Of a stretch of 64,000 nucleotides of DNA, positions 23,697-35,066 are shown piece by piece. A program made the position numbers and the translations under genes. This stretch comes from Daphnia pulex (lineage: Eukaryota > Arthropoda > Branchiopoda > Diplostraca > Daphniidae), in NCBI RefSeq assembly GCF_021134715.1, contig NC_060024.1, positions 5,456,001 to 5,520,000 on the forward strand. The letters run 5' to 3'. Position 1 is the first letter of the stretch. Each line of letters begins with the position of its first letter. The notes beneath the pieces were generated by a model, which had not been told where the DNA came from, did not search any database, and saw nothing but the letters and a program-made list of their open reading frames with translations.

Positions 23697-24241
23697 TTAG
23701 TAGAGATGATTTTCAACATCCATGTTGACCAATTCCTTTTCACACTGCGACTGGAAAGCATTCGATCTGTCAGTGTCCATCTCATGATTAAATAACAGAT
23801 GGCAAAATTCGATCATTCGACCGAGCATGTCCCTCAAGAAATCCGAATTGGTTATCCGCTGATGAGTAAACACGTTCCGTTTAGCCCACACTTGCCTCAA
23901 AATCTTGGCGCAAGCTTCTTGGACTCGTTTCCGATTATCAGCTGACCGGACCGAGACGAAATAAGAACTCGTCGACGCCAAACAGTCGACATTCTCTTTC
24001 AAAATGTCAATGGCGCCTTTATTCTGAATGCCATGGTAAAGCGCGGCATTGTTACCATCACCAGCAACAGATCCATAAATCGGATTCAAAATCACTTCGT
24101 GGAAACCACATCGGCAAATTCGGCGAGCCAGGCCTGCAGTAGAACGGGTCGTCGATGTTCGTTGGCTTTGGCGCTCGTTCGGTAGTAGTCGCCGTGAATC
24201 ATATTAGCCAATCCCACGTCAGCAAATCCTTGAGGATCCAT
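23697..24241 (-). CDS. HEPN-motif protein, one frame break
   Basis: A minus-strand frame starts MDPQGFADVGLANMIHGDYY (ATG at 24241-24239) and runs to VLLQAWLAEFADVV. It then shifts by one base near 24100 into a 132-residue frame ending at 23697. The second part holds VQEACAKILRQVWAKRNVFT followed by His, giving RNVFTH, an R-x4-H motif in a helical setting, followed by FLRDMLGRMIEFCHLL. That arrangement is typical of HEPN domains, including the DZIP3-like HEPN group; HEPN folds are often ribonucleases. The identification rests on motif plus predicted helices, so it is tentative. The frame break means a pseudogene or a missed short intron. It is divergent from the gene at 25027. Confidence 0.5.
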
Positions 24242-24883
24242 ATTTTTCCGAAACCTTTTGATTTCATGCAAACCGCAAGGCTCAAAATGATGTCCATCAA
24301 ATTTTTAGGCAAAAAGCATTTTAGACCAATACCTTTGTTTCCCCTTTTTGAATCGTCTCGTCTGATTTTATTTTGCTCAACTGCGTTCAAGAGTTACGAG
24401 AGAGCAACTTGCTCTCAGAGTTTCTTCGTTGTCAAGTGAAGAAGGAAAGACTGGCCACAACCGCCAGGCATTTATACGGGTTTTGTATGGGGCGGGACCG
24501 TAGAAATGCTCAAAGTCTCGACGGAGGACAGAGATGCGACCAATGTTACAATGTCTTAAGTTTTTGGTGAAGAATAACAAGCATGGGTGGACGAGTACGT
24601 ATGTTCTATTCAAATAATTACAAGACCCATCACACATCACGCAAGATAATTTGACTCGAAATTTCAGACGGATTTCACACGAAAATCCCATCGAAATGCG
24701 GGCCAAAAAGGTCAAAGAAACAAATGAGTCGTAAATATAGCCAAGCACCTTCAGCAGCAGCGCGCGCGCCGCCAACTGAAAAGCCTCCGGAAAGAATCTG
24801 GAGGTTGACACCATGAAATCTTGCCAAGTGGAAAGCCACCTGTTGCGGACAACTGCCGAAAAACTCAGCACGCCATTTTTTGG

Positions 24884-24893
24884 CTATATATAC
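24884..24893 (+). promoter_or_regulatory. TATA box of the 25-kb gene
   Basis: CTATATATAC lies about 140 bp before the first ATG of the downstream frame, with an E-box (CACGTG) just after it at about 24902. No competing frame occupies this stretch on the plus strand. Confidence 0.45.
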
Positions 24894-25026
24894 AGCAACA
24901 CCACGTGTGCAAAGTCACCACACTCTTCGCACGATTCAACTTGCCAACTGCGCGTATACCATCATCATCGGTTGATCGGTTCGAATTTCAAGTGCATCAG
25001 TGATATTATAGGCCTAAGTGAGTTAC

Positions 25027-26079
25027 ATGAAATTCACGTCAAACTCATCTATGATGACATCAGTCATGTCGTCAATTGCTGTGCGCAGAACACCAACACC
25101 TCGTCAGTGTTCGAGAAATAATTTACCAATAAGAAGAACCAGCAAAGATCAAAAACCAACAAAAGCACCGACCCAAAAGGGACACCTCATTGATCACGGG
25201 AAAGGCGGTGCAAATATTATTCACGTGGCAGAAAAAACAGTTGCTGATGTGAAGACGAGTAATCGGATTGGAAAGCAGCAATTGCAGCAGCACTCTGACG
25301 TTGGTTTGTCGTCACCCAAGAAAAAAACACGCCAACATTCGCCAGTGCCGTTATCGCCGACGCAACATAAAATAAGTGATTGTAGTCAAGACGATGCCGA
25401 CAATTCGGATCAAGACTTGTCCATTACAGTGTGGCATGGCCACCACTGCTCCAACTGTGTCGCTCTTAATAGCATAAACGAGGACAATTTTGCGCGACTG
25501 CAGCATCGCTTTAAATACTGTGCCACCTATTGCGTCTATTATCACCTGATGACAGATATCGAGAAACAAGTCGTGTCCAACGAGAACATGGAAAAAAAGT
25601 ATGAAAAACTATCGCACATCTACCGACCGGAACAAGCTCAGCGTCTGTGCGTATTATTGGTCGAAAATGTGCAAGAATTCCCGTCCATCATCAAATCGGA
25701 ATCCTCGAAAAGGGCCATTCAGTTGTTCAAAAAAGCCGCCAAATTGAGTGGGGAGTTATTGGGGCCAGCGGAGACGACCGCATTCGACTGCCATCGCTAC
25801 GAAGAGTACATGAGATTATTGCTGATGGATATTGCCCAAATGATCCAAGCCGACGCGCAACTGATTGGCGACATCAAAATGTACCTGAAACCGTTCGAAC
25901 GCAGCAATCCAATCGGAACGCGTTCTAAACCGAACGTGAAATGGGACGAGACTTTTTTCGATTTGAAACATTCACAACAAGACGAACATTTCGGCAGTAA
26001 CTTGAAAGAAATTGCTGAACTGGAATCGGGTCAAGAGAGTTTCTTAAAATCGACAGGATACACAAAAAATTGCCATTAG
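25027..26079 (+). CDS. Unrecognised His/Cys-containing protein
   Basis: Intact single-exon frame of 350 residues from the ATG at 25027; the frame is open further 5' only from a GTG. The N-terminal ~130 residues are Ser/Thr/Lys/Gln-rich and probably disordered. The central block has WHGHHCSNCVALN then ARLQHRFKYCATYC (around residues 138-170), a His/Cys pattern that could bind metal, and is followed by helical segments (SSKRAIQLFKKAAKLSGELLG, residues ~230-250). The same central block exists in degraded form at 40.7-41.1 kb, so it is a small local family. I recognise no known domain. It lies between a HEPN protein and Ire1-like kinases and has its own TATA box. Confidence 0.75.
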   Translation: MKFTSNSSMMTSVMSSIAVRRTPTPRQCSRNNLPIRRTSKDQKPTKAPTQKGHLIDHGKGGANIIHVAEKTVADVKTSNRIGKQQLQQHSDVGLSSPKKKTRQHSPVPLSPTQHKISDCSQDDADNSDQDLSITVWHGHHCSNCVALNSINEDNFARLQHRFKYCATYCVYYHLMTDIEKQVVSNENMEKKYEKLSHIYRPEQAQRLCVLLVENVQEFPSIIKSESSKRAIQLFKKAAKLSGELLGPAETTAFDCHRYEEYMRLLLMDIAQMIQADAQLIGDIKMYLKPFERSNPIGTRSKPNVKWDETFFDLKHSQQDEHFGSNLKEIAELESGQESFLKSTGYTKNCH

Positions 26080-28647
26080 ATTGCCTTACTTTAAAATCAT
26101 TAAAAAAAACGTGAAAAGTGCCTCGGTATTCGAATTTAGTGAATACGTCAGAGACTTTACAGTTTGTTAGAAAGTTAGCTTAATGAATTGTGTACAGGTG
26201 AAAATAATATTTGACAGGCATTAGGCAATGGTGTTATGGGGCACGGTAGACATTTTAATAATTCAATAATTCATTTAAGTTTGAAATGACGTTGTTAATT
26301 TTACAAATTCTATTAACTAACCCGCTAATGGGCTAATGGCTATAAGAAAAGAGCGAAGATGAAAAAAATGCAAAATCCATAAAAAAACTTGCGGGTGTTG
26401 TAAATTGGAAAGTCTAATAAGAAAAGAAAAAAAAAAACCCCTAAGAGGATCTTACGACAACAACAAAGATAAAAATGACGACGAAAAGCAGTAATCTTTA
26501 TGTTTCTTTTCACGACAACCCGAAAAGAATTTTAAAACCGAAATGGGCGTTGAAGAACAAGCCATCTGTTGCCAGCCATCGCAGATTGGACATCTCCTTG
26601 TACAGTCAACATATTTGAGTGTGTTTTACGTCAGATAGTGATACTCAGAGTTGCCAAAGAGAGAATGTCATGGAACTTGGCGCAATAATATTGCGCTGTA
26701 ATTCCAGATACGGAAGTGAATTCAAGATATATACCGTCTTTTGAAGATACGCAAGACGTAAAACAAGACGCAAATTTGGCCATTCCCCAGCAAGGCCAAA
26801 ACTTTCCCAAGAACGAAACAATAAATGGGAAAAAAGTATCTGTGCTGTTGTTCTTTTCGAAAGCAGCGAGTAGATACAGACATCCATCTGCCAACAACAA
26901 GTCCTTGACTTCATTTCTCTAACAATATTGGATGAAGATTATTTGTTTGAGAAAATACTCAGATGACCAATAGGATGTCAAATGACCCAAAAATCTAAGT
27001 TCGAGTGCTATGGTTCTTCAAACTCACACAGTTTGAATAAACAAAGTCCTCTGTCGTGTGTCTTCACTGAAAATTAAAATGTTCAACGATTGATTACATC
27101 CAGAAATTCTGGAAGTGCGCTTCCTTGATGTACGCAATAGCCTACTTTAACTTCATCAAACAGGCGCAATCGAAGAGCAAAGAAAGAACGACATGGTCTC
27201 CTACCTTGACATGCGGCGGATCAGGAAGTCGCGTTCACGAGACGTGTGGAAATTGACGGGGAGCGCTCCATGTCCATGACATCACCTAAAAAGAAGATTC
27301 ACATATCATAAGCATGTGAAGAATTTTATAACACATTCATATCACTATCTAAAATTTGAAATATTCGTGACCAATGCTAATGCCAAGATTAATAATAATT
27401 AACGTTTGCAATAACATGAACAAAAAACAAATATCAGCACAAGCGGAATATTAACAGAGATATAATTATATAATTTACAAAATTTGTCTAATGATTTTTT
27501 TGTTTCAATAATTGTACACAATATTTATATAACTCTTTTGATTTTTAGAATGCTTATGAGTGCCATTGGGATGATTCATGATTTGATGTTACACAGCATG
27601 AACAATTTTTTATCTAACCTTCATCTTCTCAAATGAATTTGTCTGTGAATGAAATGTAATGTTTTAATTGGGTTAACAAATTTAGCTTAATTCGAAATAA
27701 TAAAGAAAATAAATAGTATTTTGGCATTTAAATTTCTTATAGTCATCAATATTTGGCATTACGTTAACAAAAGATTCAAGTCCTTTTCAGCTAGTCATGT
27801 TTCAAACTCGTAACAACAGGTGAAATAGAAAGGTCAGCTATAGCCCGCAGATTAAAACCGTAGTGTTGATAACCGTCAGGATAAGCCGTCAAGGACAAAA
27901 AAATAACAGCTGGCAATAACCAGGAAAATTAAGGGAAAAAAATCATCAAGTCATTTTACAGCCTTCAATTTAGTCTCAAGTCACGACGTATAAACAAGAA
28001 AGAGCTATAGCTCTTATCTTTGATATTAATCTGCATGGGAGTGCATGGGGACATGGCTTTCACAGTCCATTGAGGCTATCAGCAGCAGCATTCGAGAACG
28101 ATTGTTTGTTTTCTACGCCGCCGTTGGGTACTAATAAGAAAGACTACTTCAAATGCCATTCCTTCCTATTTATACACCCATACGGCCATACACAATTGGA
28201 ATATCTGGCGTCCTGCCAAAAAAAAGCGCTGTAGCATTCACGTGACGGCGGGGATACTCGAATTGTTATCTCTAGCAAAATATAGGATGACTTCCGAACG
28301 GCTCATATTGCAGCTCGATTTTTGTTCTTTTATTTTCGGTGTTCTACTTTCGGTCAACTCTGCCAAGGAATAACGCACAGCACCAAAGTCAGTGATTTCC
28401 CCCCGTCGTAACCGTCACGACATTTTAGTCCCGATAGACCGTGATGAATCGAACCAGTCCTTTGTGAGCCTCAAAAATGGCTATTCAATTAACAAACGTT
28501 TCAAGTTACAGACCAGACGAGACTTTGTGTCACGAGTCTTAATGTTCTCGGTTGCGTCATCCCGCCCTCTCATTATAGAACTTTGTCTCCCTGGACAGCA
28601 GCAGCAGACGGAATACAAGTGTTGGGCTACACTCTTGGTGCAGCAAC
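26080..28647. other. Intergenic and 5' region of the kinase gene
   Basis: No supported gene. A 68-residue plus-strand frame at 26716-26922 has weak resemblance (Gln-Gln-x-Gln-x-Phe-x-Lys-Asn-Glu) to DNA near 34740, suggesting a repeated relic. The last ~250 bp before 28648 probably holds the kinase 5' UTR. Confidence 0.35.
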
Positions 28648-29640
28648 ATGGAAATCGATTGCGGGAATAAAGTGCTGGGAAAGGGAGGCTACGCGACCGT
28701 CTTTGAAGGAGTTTGGGGTGTCAATCGTCGACCGGTGGCCGTCAAAAGAGTTTTCCTACACGCAGAAGGTACCAGACAAGAAGAAGAAGCTTTAAGGAAA
28801 CTTGACCACCCCAATGTAGTCAAACTGTTTCACGCAGAGAGCGGCATAGTATTGAGGTAAATGTCGTACCCAAGAAAGTTCTTTATTACCTTATTATTAA
28901 ATTAGAATGAATTATTTTGTAACAGATTGTTCGCTCTGGAGTTGTGCCAAGCCTCGCTGGAAAGACTATTTTTGAAAGAAGGAGATCCCAGGAAATACTG
29001 CGGCCCAATGCCTCCCCCTGCCCAAGTTCTCTACCAGTTGGCCACTGGACTCGACTACATTCACAAAATGAAACTGGTCCATCGCGATCTCAAGCCGGAA
29101 AATGTTCTCATCTGGGTGGGTTCGAAAGCCGATAATAAAATTTTGATGAAATGGTCGGGATTTGGCCTATGCGAACCGGTGGACGAGTCGGGAAGTTACG
29201 ACGTGACCGAAATCAAGGGGACCTTGAACTACTTGGCACCGGAAATATTAAAATTGAAAATTCTCAAGGACAACGGCCAAAGAAATGTCCCAGAGCTGCA
29301 AAAGGCAACCCTGAAGAGCGACGTCTTTGGGGAAGGTCTCGTCTTTGGATATTTCCTATCGCATGGCAAACATCCATTTGGATCTGAACATTCAGAAATT
29401 CAATCAAACATTATGAATCAAAATCCTGTCAATGTCGAAAGTAAGGCCACATTTAATTTATCCGCTAAACAGGATCATTTGAATAATGAAAAATGTCTTT
29501 TTGTGATGACAGAAATTGAACCGCAGTACAGTCAAGAACTGATCCTGAAAATGCTGGCGGATGAACCCGAAAACAGAAAATCATCGTCGGATGTCGTCGA
29601 CTACCTCGAAAAATTACGAAATCAAACAGAAAATGTTTGA
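28648..29640 (+). CDS. Ire1/RNase L-like protein kinase, no KEN domain
   Basis: Three exons (28648-28856, 28926-29440, 29513-29640) with GT-AG introns of 69 and 72 bp encode 283 residues, uninterrupted. It is essentially a kinase domain alone. Glycine loop LGKGGYATVFEGVW (residues ~9-22), VAVKR lysine, LDHPNVVKLFHAE, ALELCQASL, HRDLKPENVLI, then WSGFGLCEP where the DFG aspartate is replaced by Gly, GTLNYLAPEIL, DVFGEGLVFGYFLSHGKHPFG, and the final helix ending YLEKLRNQTENV. The HPFG block and ALELC are characteristic of the Ire1/RNase L family, but the KEN ribonuclease domain, transmembrane segment and ankyrin repeats of that family are absent. GFG in place of DFG suggests a pseudokinase or altered Mg binding. 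This is the only intact member of the local cluster. Confidence 0.88.
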
Positions 29641-29668
29641 TGAGATGGAAAGATTTGATGTGAATAAT

Positions 29669-29674
29669 AATAAA
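29669..29674 (+). terminator. Poly(A) signal of the intact kinase gene
   Basis: AATAAA 29 bp after the stop codon of the intact kinase, followed by a GT-containing stretch. Confidence 0.6.
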
Positions 29675-31110
29675 TGTGCAGTTTGAACTGAATTAACCAG
29701 GATTGACACCCTATATTCTAAAAGACAAAGGCCAATTGAAGACAGTTTAGCCTGACATATTTCGCTGCATCACAAAATCAACATTTGAACCAAAATGTCC
29801 AAGATCACTTTTTGGACGACAAAATCAATCCTTAAGCAATAAAATTTCAGAAATAACCACCTGAGAAGCATGGGGAGACGAGTCCAGGCTGCAATTGTAA
29901 TTGATCGTGCACGTCTAAGAACGTCCACAATGAAACGAATCGCAATTAATTATTTTAAGAGTTTGTGACTCTAGCTCATGAAAAATTGGCTAACGAGGAG
30001 GTGCGACGGGCGACGTCAGGTAGAGCTTGGTTAGAAAATGTTCTAGTTCCAGCACTTTAATTCAAGCGGGCTTCAAGTGTTTTTAATTTGATTGTTTAAC
30101 CCACAGACAAAGTTGTGAGTACAAAACCGGGCCTGATCTGCAGTCGTTCTACAACATTTTCCATTTTAAGTTTCCCCCTTCCATTGGTTACTTACTGAGT
30201 CATTAAAAACGACAAGAGAGAAAACAGTGCGATAGTCAACCGCCTAGCTCCGGAATAATCGTACTCCATAACGATTCACAATCAACACTACAAAACAGTC
30301 CAAAAGGAAGAATAGACATGTATTTCTCCTACCTTTAAGCCTGGGAAGTATACGGTCAGGCATCCATCCACAGGTGCTCCATCCGTTGAAAAGTGGAATC
30401 CACCAGGCGGGATAGGAAAAAGGAGGTCCTCGTGAATACACCCACACTCACATGGGTGTACACTTGGACATTAAAGAAAGGGGAAGAATCAAGTGGGACG
30501 TAACTCGGCCAACATCGGTAGTTTCTCCAGTCGGGATGCTGTTTATCTAAATAAAAAATAAATAAAAAATTGGTTACGAAAACCATACTAAACTTTAACT
30601 TGTTTGAAAAATTATTGTTTTGGTTTGAACGCCACTATCAAGGTAGTACCACACGAACTAAATAGAGAGTACCACACATAAAACCATTTAAAAAAAAACA
30701 TACAAACGTATTCTTCCCACGTATTTCAAAACATATTAAAATATTAAAGATAGGCCTACAACCGAACGCATAAAAATACAAAAGTGATAAGAATTAAAAA
30801 ATTATGTAATACTATTACGTAATACTTCTTTAGTTTGTGGATTCACCACTATGGGCGCCCTGTCGTTTTCCAGACATGTCCAGACCGGGAATATTGAAAT
30901 CCCAACCGGAATTCCGAAAACCTGTATTTCAAAATGCAATTAAATAATTAAAATGAATTGCAATTAATTCAAAACTAAATGAACAATGTTCGTTAGACCT
31001 TAAAGTATGATTTCAAATCAATACAAAAAGTTAAATACCATAAACATAATTAGAAATCCGATTAAAACAGAGAAAATTGACAGTGCAAAACGGGATTCCC
31101 CTGGCAAGTC
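29675..31110. other. Intergenic; no gene seen
   Basis: Only short overlapping frames on both strands and a TAGGCCTA octamer at 30751. Nothing is supported as coding. Confidence 0.35.
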
Positions 31111-31118
31111 TATATAAG
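31111..31118 (+). promoter_or_regulatory. TATA box of the coiled-coil/KH gene
   Basis: TATATAAG lies 86 bp before the first in-frame ATG (31197). A start of transcription near 31140 would leave a short 5' UTR of about 55 bases. Confidence 0.6.
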
Positions 31119-31196
31119 CTACCCCAACGGCATTAGCAGGTATATCGCAGTTTTGAATTGCAAACAAACTATCACGAACTATCACACAGTTTGAAA

Positions 31197-33701
31197 ATGA
31201 TCGGAACTTTGGAAGTAACTATATTTGCTTGCCTTTTTCTTTGGATCATGGAATTCTTCAGTCGAATGACCGAATCACAAACTCGGCGTTCGGCTGCTAA
31301 CCTGAATAAAATTAAACCTGACGTTGCATGCACCAAACAGCATGCACTTCCCCGACCTGAAATTAACGATGGATTTTCGACTGCCAACGGAGAAGACTTG
31401 AACAACCAAAGTTTTCTTCGTCTGAAGGCAAAAGTCGACGAAACGAACCTGATTGTATTGGAAAACCAACGTTTGGCGAATGAGTTGAGTCTTGTTCAAT
31501 CACAACTGACAGACTCCCATTCCAAGTTAAGACAATTCCGCATCGAGTCAGCAACTACCAAAAGCAAACTCGAAAAACAGAAACGTTTTATTACTGACAT
31601 TACAGTAAAAAATATTCGCTTGACAAATGAGGATTCGCGACTAAGGCGAACACTGGAAAGTACCAATCATTTTCTTAAATCCAGTAGAGCGGAATCGGAA
31701 CGTCTCCGGACTTCCCTTGCTGAACAACAATTGGACACTCGTGAGTTTGCCGTGGCTGCACGTGAGCTAGAGACAAAGAATACAACCATTTCTGAACTTG
31801 AAACGGAAAATCTCCGTTTAGCCGACAACGATTCGCAACTAAGGCGAAAAATCGAAGACCGGGATAAAATTATCGCATCTAGTGCGATTGAAAAAAACCT
31901 GATTTTATTGGATAAAGAGCGCTTGGAGAATGAGTTGAGTCTAGTTCAATCCCAACTGACAGACTCCCATTCCAAGTTACGACAATTCCGCATCGAGTCA
32001 GCAACTACCAAAAGCAAACTCGAAGAAAAGGAAAGTCTTATTACTGACATGACAGAGAAAAATCTCCGCTTGGCAAATGAGGATTCGCGTCTAAGGCGAA
32101 AAATTGAAGACAGGGATAGAATGATCACACTGATTGTGTTGGAAAAAGAAAGTTTGGCGAATGAGTTGAGTCTGATTCAATCACAACTGACAGACTCCTC
32201 ATCAAAGCTGCAAATGTTTCAGAATATACACGACGAGTTGGAAACTACCAAATGCGAACTGGAAGAAAAGAAACGTGAAATGACTGACATTATAGGGGAA
32301 AATCTCCAGTTGACAAACGAGAATTCGGGGCTATGGCGCAAAATTGAAGCCAAGGATAGAGTTATTGCATATAACCGAGCGAATTTGGAGAAACTACATA
32401 ACAGCCTTGAAGAAAAAAAATTGCACAAGGTGCACGAAGAACTGGCTTCGAGTCAACGTGTTCTGGTATCCAAAAATAGAACCATAACAAAACTTCAAGA
32501 GCAAAATCGAGAAAGTCGAGTGGAATTGGAGCAACTCCGGACTTCCCTTGATGAACAAAAATTGGACACGCTGCAGTTGGCCATGGCTACACGAGAGCTT
32601 GAGTCAAAAACTAGAATCATTACTGAACTCGAAGCGAAAAATCTCAGTTTGGCCGAAAACGATTCACAGTTGAGGCGTAAAATGGAAGACGCCGATCGTT
32701 TTGTTCTATCCAGTAGGGTGACAATAGAAGAACTCCAGCTGTCCCTTAACAAACAGACCGAAAGGGTCAATCAGCTGGTGGATCAAATGAGAACCCTAGA
32801 CCAGGAAAAAGACGAAGCGGTTCGGAAGTTGACCGAATTACAACAGAAACAAATCCAACCGAAAATGACAACGGACGTCGGGTGTGGTGAAGTATTCCAC
32901 CAAGTTGAAGAGCCTATCCCTGCAGTAACTGAAATTACCGAAATTGTAACTGCATTTTTAGCATCTGGATTAAAACCTCAAGCAGACTCATCAATCACCG
33001 AGCCACAACCCGTGAACTTGTCTGAAATTTTACCCTCAGTATTCCACCATCACCAAATTGAAGAGCCCATCCGTCCATCGGATAAAATAACTGATGTCGT
33101 AACGGCCTTTTTAGCTTCGGGTTGCACAAAGTCTCAAGCGAAATCGCCGGTCACCGTACCACAGCAGGCACATCGGCCTCTCACCACTGACGTATTGAAA
33201 AATTCTCCTGCACGCACCTCAGTTGAGAAGAAAGCCGTCAAGGTATCTACTAAGCAACCGTCGGCTGTACTACCTGAATTTTACATTAAATCAACCGTAG
33301 AAAAAGAAGTTGACGTCGATCAAATCGTCGTGTTTGGGATATCGAAAAGTGATTGCGGGAAAGTTATTGGACGAAATGGTTGCAATGCCGAAAGGATAGA
33401 AGAAGAGTATGGGGTGGGGCTAAGTTTTGTCGAGGGCGAGCTTTTTATCACCGGAGGAGATGCTGAACGTCGACTGGCCGCTTGCTCCGACGTCTGCGAA
33501 AAATTGACAGTGACATTGGAGTGCACCAACCTGGATTTGAGATATAACAAGTATTCCAACAAATATTTGTTGAGAAAATTGTCCTTCGACAACTTTGTAT
33601 GCATCAATCCCCCCTCGCTAGAAAACAGATACGTCAGCATCTGGGGTACGCTAGCCAATTGTCGTACAGTTTTCGAAATACTCAAGTCCGGTTCTCGCTA
33701 G
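31197..33701 (+). CDS. Coiled-coil protein with N-terminal hydrophobic segment and C-terminal KH domain
   Basis: Intact single-exon frame of 834 residues from the ATG at 31197. The frame is open 13 codons further 5' without another ATG, and the TATA position supports this start. Residues ~3-21 (GTLEVTIFACLFLWIMEFF) form a hydrophobic segment that could anchor or target the protein. Residues ~75-560 are a long heptad-rich coiled coil built of repeats such as NELSLVQSQLTDSHSKLRQF and SRLRRKIEDRD. Two ~151-residue units are nearly identical in DNA, so duplication is recent. A Pro/Thr-rich region contains two related blocks (EIVTAFLASG, DVVTAFLASG). Residues ~705-770 carry GKVIGRNGCNAERIEEEYGV, the GxxG signature of a type I KH domain, which binds RNA. 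The whole protein is unfamiliar; KH-plus-coiled-coil suggests an RNA-tethering role, which is inference. Confidence 0.8.
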   Translation: MIGTLEVTIFACLFLWIMEFFSRMTESQTRRSAANLNKIKPDVACTKQHALPRPEINDGFSTANGEDLNNQSFLRLKAKVDETNLIVLENQRLANELSLVQSQLTDSHSKLRQFRIESATTKSKLEKQKRFITDITVKNIRLTNEDSRLRRTLESTNHFLKSSRAESERLRTSLAEQQLDTREFAVAARELETKNTTISELETENLRLADNDSQLRRKIEDRDKIIASSAIEKNLILLDKERLENELSLVQSQLTDSHSKLRQFRIESATTKSKLEEKESLITDMTEKNLRLANEDSRLRRKIEDRDRMITLIVLEKESLANELSLIQSQLTDSSSKLQMFQNIHDELETTKCELEEKKREMTDIIGENLQLTNENSGLWRKIEAKDRVIAYNRANLEKLHNSLEEKKLHKVHEELASSQRVLVSKNRTITKLQEQNRESRVELEQLRTSLDEQKLDTLQLAMATRELESKTRIITELEAKNLSLAENDSQLRRKMEDADRFVLSSRVTIEELQLSLNKQTERVNQLVDQMRTLDQEKDEAVRKLTELQQKQIQPKMTTDVGCGEVFHQVEEPIPAVTEITEIVTAFLASGLKPQADSSITEPQPVNLSEILPSVFHHHQIEEPIRPSDKITDVVTAFLASGCTKSQAKSPVTVPQQAHRPLTTDVLKNSPARTSVEKKAVKVSTKQPSAVLPEFYIKSTVEKEVDVDQIVVFGISKSDCGKVIGRNGCNAERIEEEYGVGLSFVEGELFITGGDAERRLAACSDVCEKLTVTLECTNLDLRYNKYSNKYLLRKLSFDNFVCINPPSLENRYVSIWGTLANCRTVFEILKSGSR

Positions 33702-35066
33702 TTTTCTATTTTTTTTTTTTTTTCTTAAATTTTAAAGTTAAGTTATTGAAGCTGGACGTCAGTTTTGCCTATCGGAATAGTTGTCGTCTTGCGATGACGT
33801 TGCCTCCTCGTGACAATCCAAAGGGATTGGCGGATGAACCCGTCGACGGAGTTGGTTCGCTGGTCGCTGGTGGGATGTAAGTGAAGACTTTCGAAATTCC
33901 TGGCACTTGTATATAAGTTGAGTTATCATGGCTCCTATATACGGTGCAAAGAATTAGATCGTCTTCACTCGCACGCCAGTGTACAGTTGACTAACACCTT
34001 GACGGGGGGTTTCAGTACCCTCAAACGAGTCCGTCAGTTTCTGACGTGCGTTGCAGGTGGATGTAGCCGAGCAAGTGGGCGACTATTTTGATGGTAGGCG
34101 AGCTGGTCCAGTTTCTTTTGTTTTTTTCCTTTGATTTTGTTTTTCTCTCTTATTGATTCAAATAAAATTTCATTTAAAATTTCAAATCTTTTACTTTCGT
34201 TTTTCTCATTCATTTTGCTCGGCAAAGCCGAAGAAAAAATTAACAAATTCTTGGCCTGATTTTTCGTTGAATTTAAAACGAAAATGGTAAAAAAAAGGGA
34301 ATTCGTCAGCAAGAGGTTGCCGTATTCGAAATGTCTAAACTGTTTTGCCATCAAGGCCAATATTGAGGAGAGAAAAAAAGACGTCAACAAGCAGAGTCAC
34401 AAGATCTTGACGAAAAGATGGAACGATTTACTTTTGATTAATAACAACGAACAAAAATGGTCTTCGTCTTGTGTTCGGCTATTACACGACAATGTGGAAG
34501 GCTAATTTCGGTCAATTTTGGCAATAAGACTATTGAGAATGGCGATATGGAGCTGTCGACAATTTACAACTTGTGATATGGAACGCCATCAACAGTAAAC
34601 CTTGGGGAGCAACGTCAAAATTCCCGGCACGGAATTGATTTGCGATTATTCCTCCTTTGAAAATAGGCAAGACTTATTCGTGCTTAAAATGACCAACACG
34701 ATGAGGAAAAGATAATTAAAGAGCAAAGTTTTTTCCCACCAGCAGCGCCAAACCTTTTCCAAGAACGAAAGACAACCAGAACGCAATTAGTTGCGTCCTT
34801 TCACGAACGTGGAAAAGAAAATCAGTCCAATTATATAGGGAATAGGTATGAAACCTTCCACCAAAATGGCTAAAAAGCAACACATTATCCTCGTGTCATG
34901 GCAAGTCATTATTGCCTTCGATCAATGACGTATTTCCTGAGTTTCAATGAAACGCGAGTTAACACAAAAAGAGAAAAAGCCAAATAGCAAAGAAAGTGTC
35001 TTCAATCTTTCTTCGGGCTCCTAAAAACGAACACGAAAACACGCGCGTAAAAATTGTTAAAGAGAA
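33702..35066. other. Intergenic; one candidate exon and a small frame
   Basis: A 28-codon frame from ATG 33794 runs into an excellent donor (GTAAGT at 33877-33882), but no partner exon keeps the frame. A 73-residue basic frame at 34284-34505 has no recognisable motif. Neither is called as a gene. Confidence 0.3.

Noticed and set aside
24377-24871. 164-residue minus-strand frame upstream of the HEPN candidate
   Set aside because: No motif, and it overlaps the promoter region of the 25-kb gene; the real minus-strand start is better placed at 24241.
31158-31196. Start of the coiled-coil/KH protein upstream of 31197
   Set aside because: The upstream extension begins with TTG, and the first ATG fits the TATA position.
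34284-34505. 73-residue basic frame
   Set aside because: No motif, no homologous copy seen in the window, and AT-rich chance frames of this size are common.
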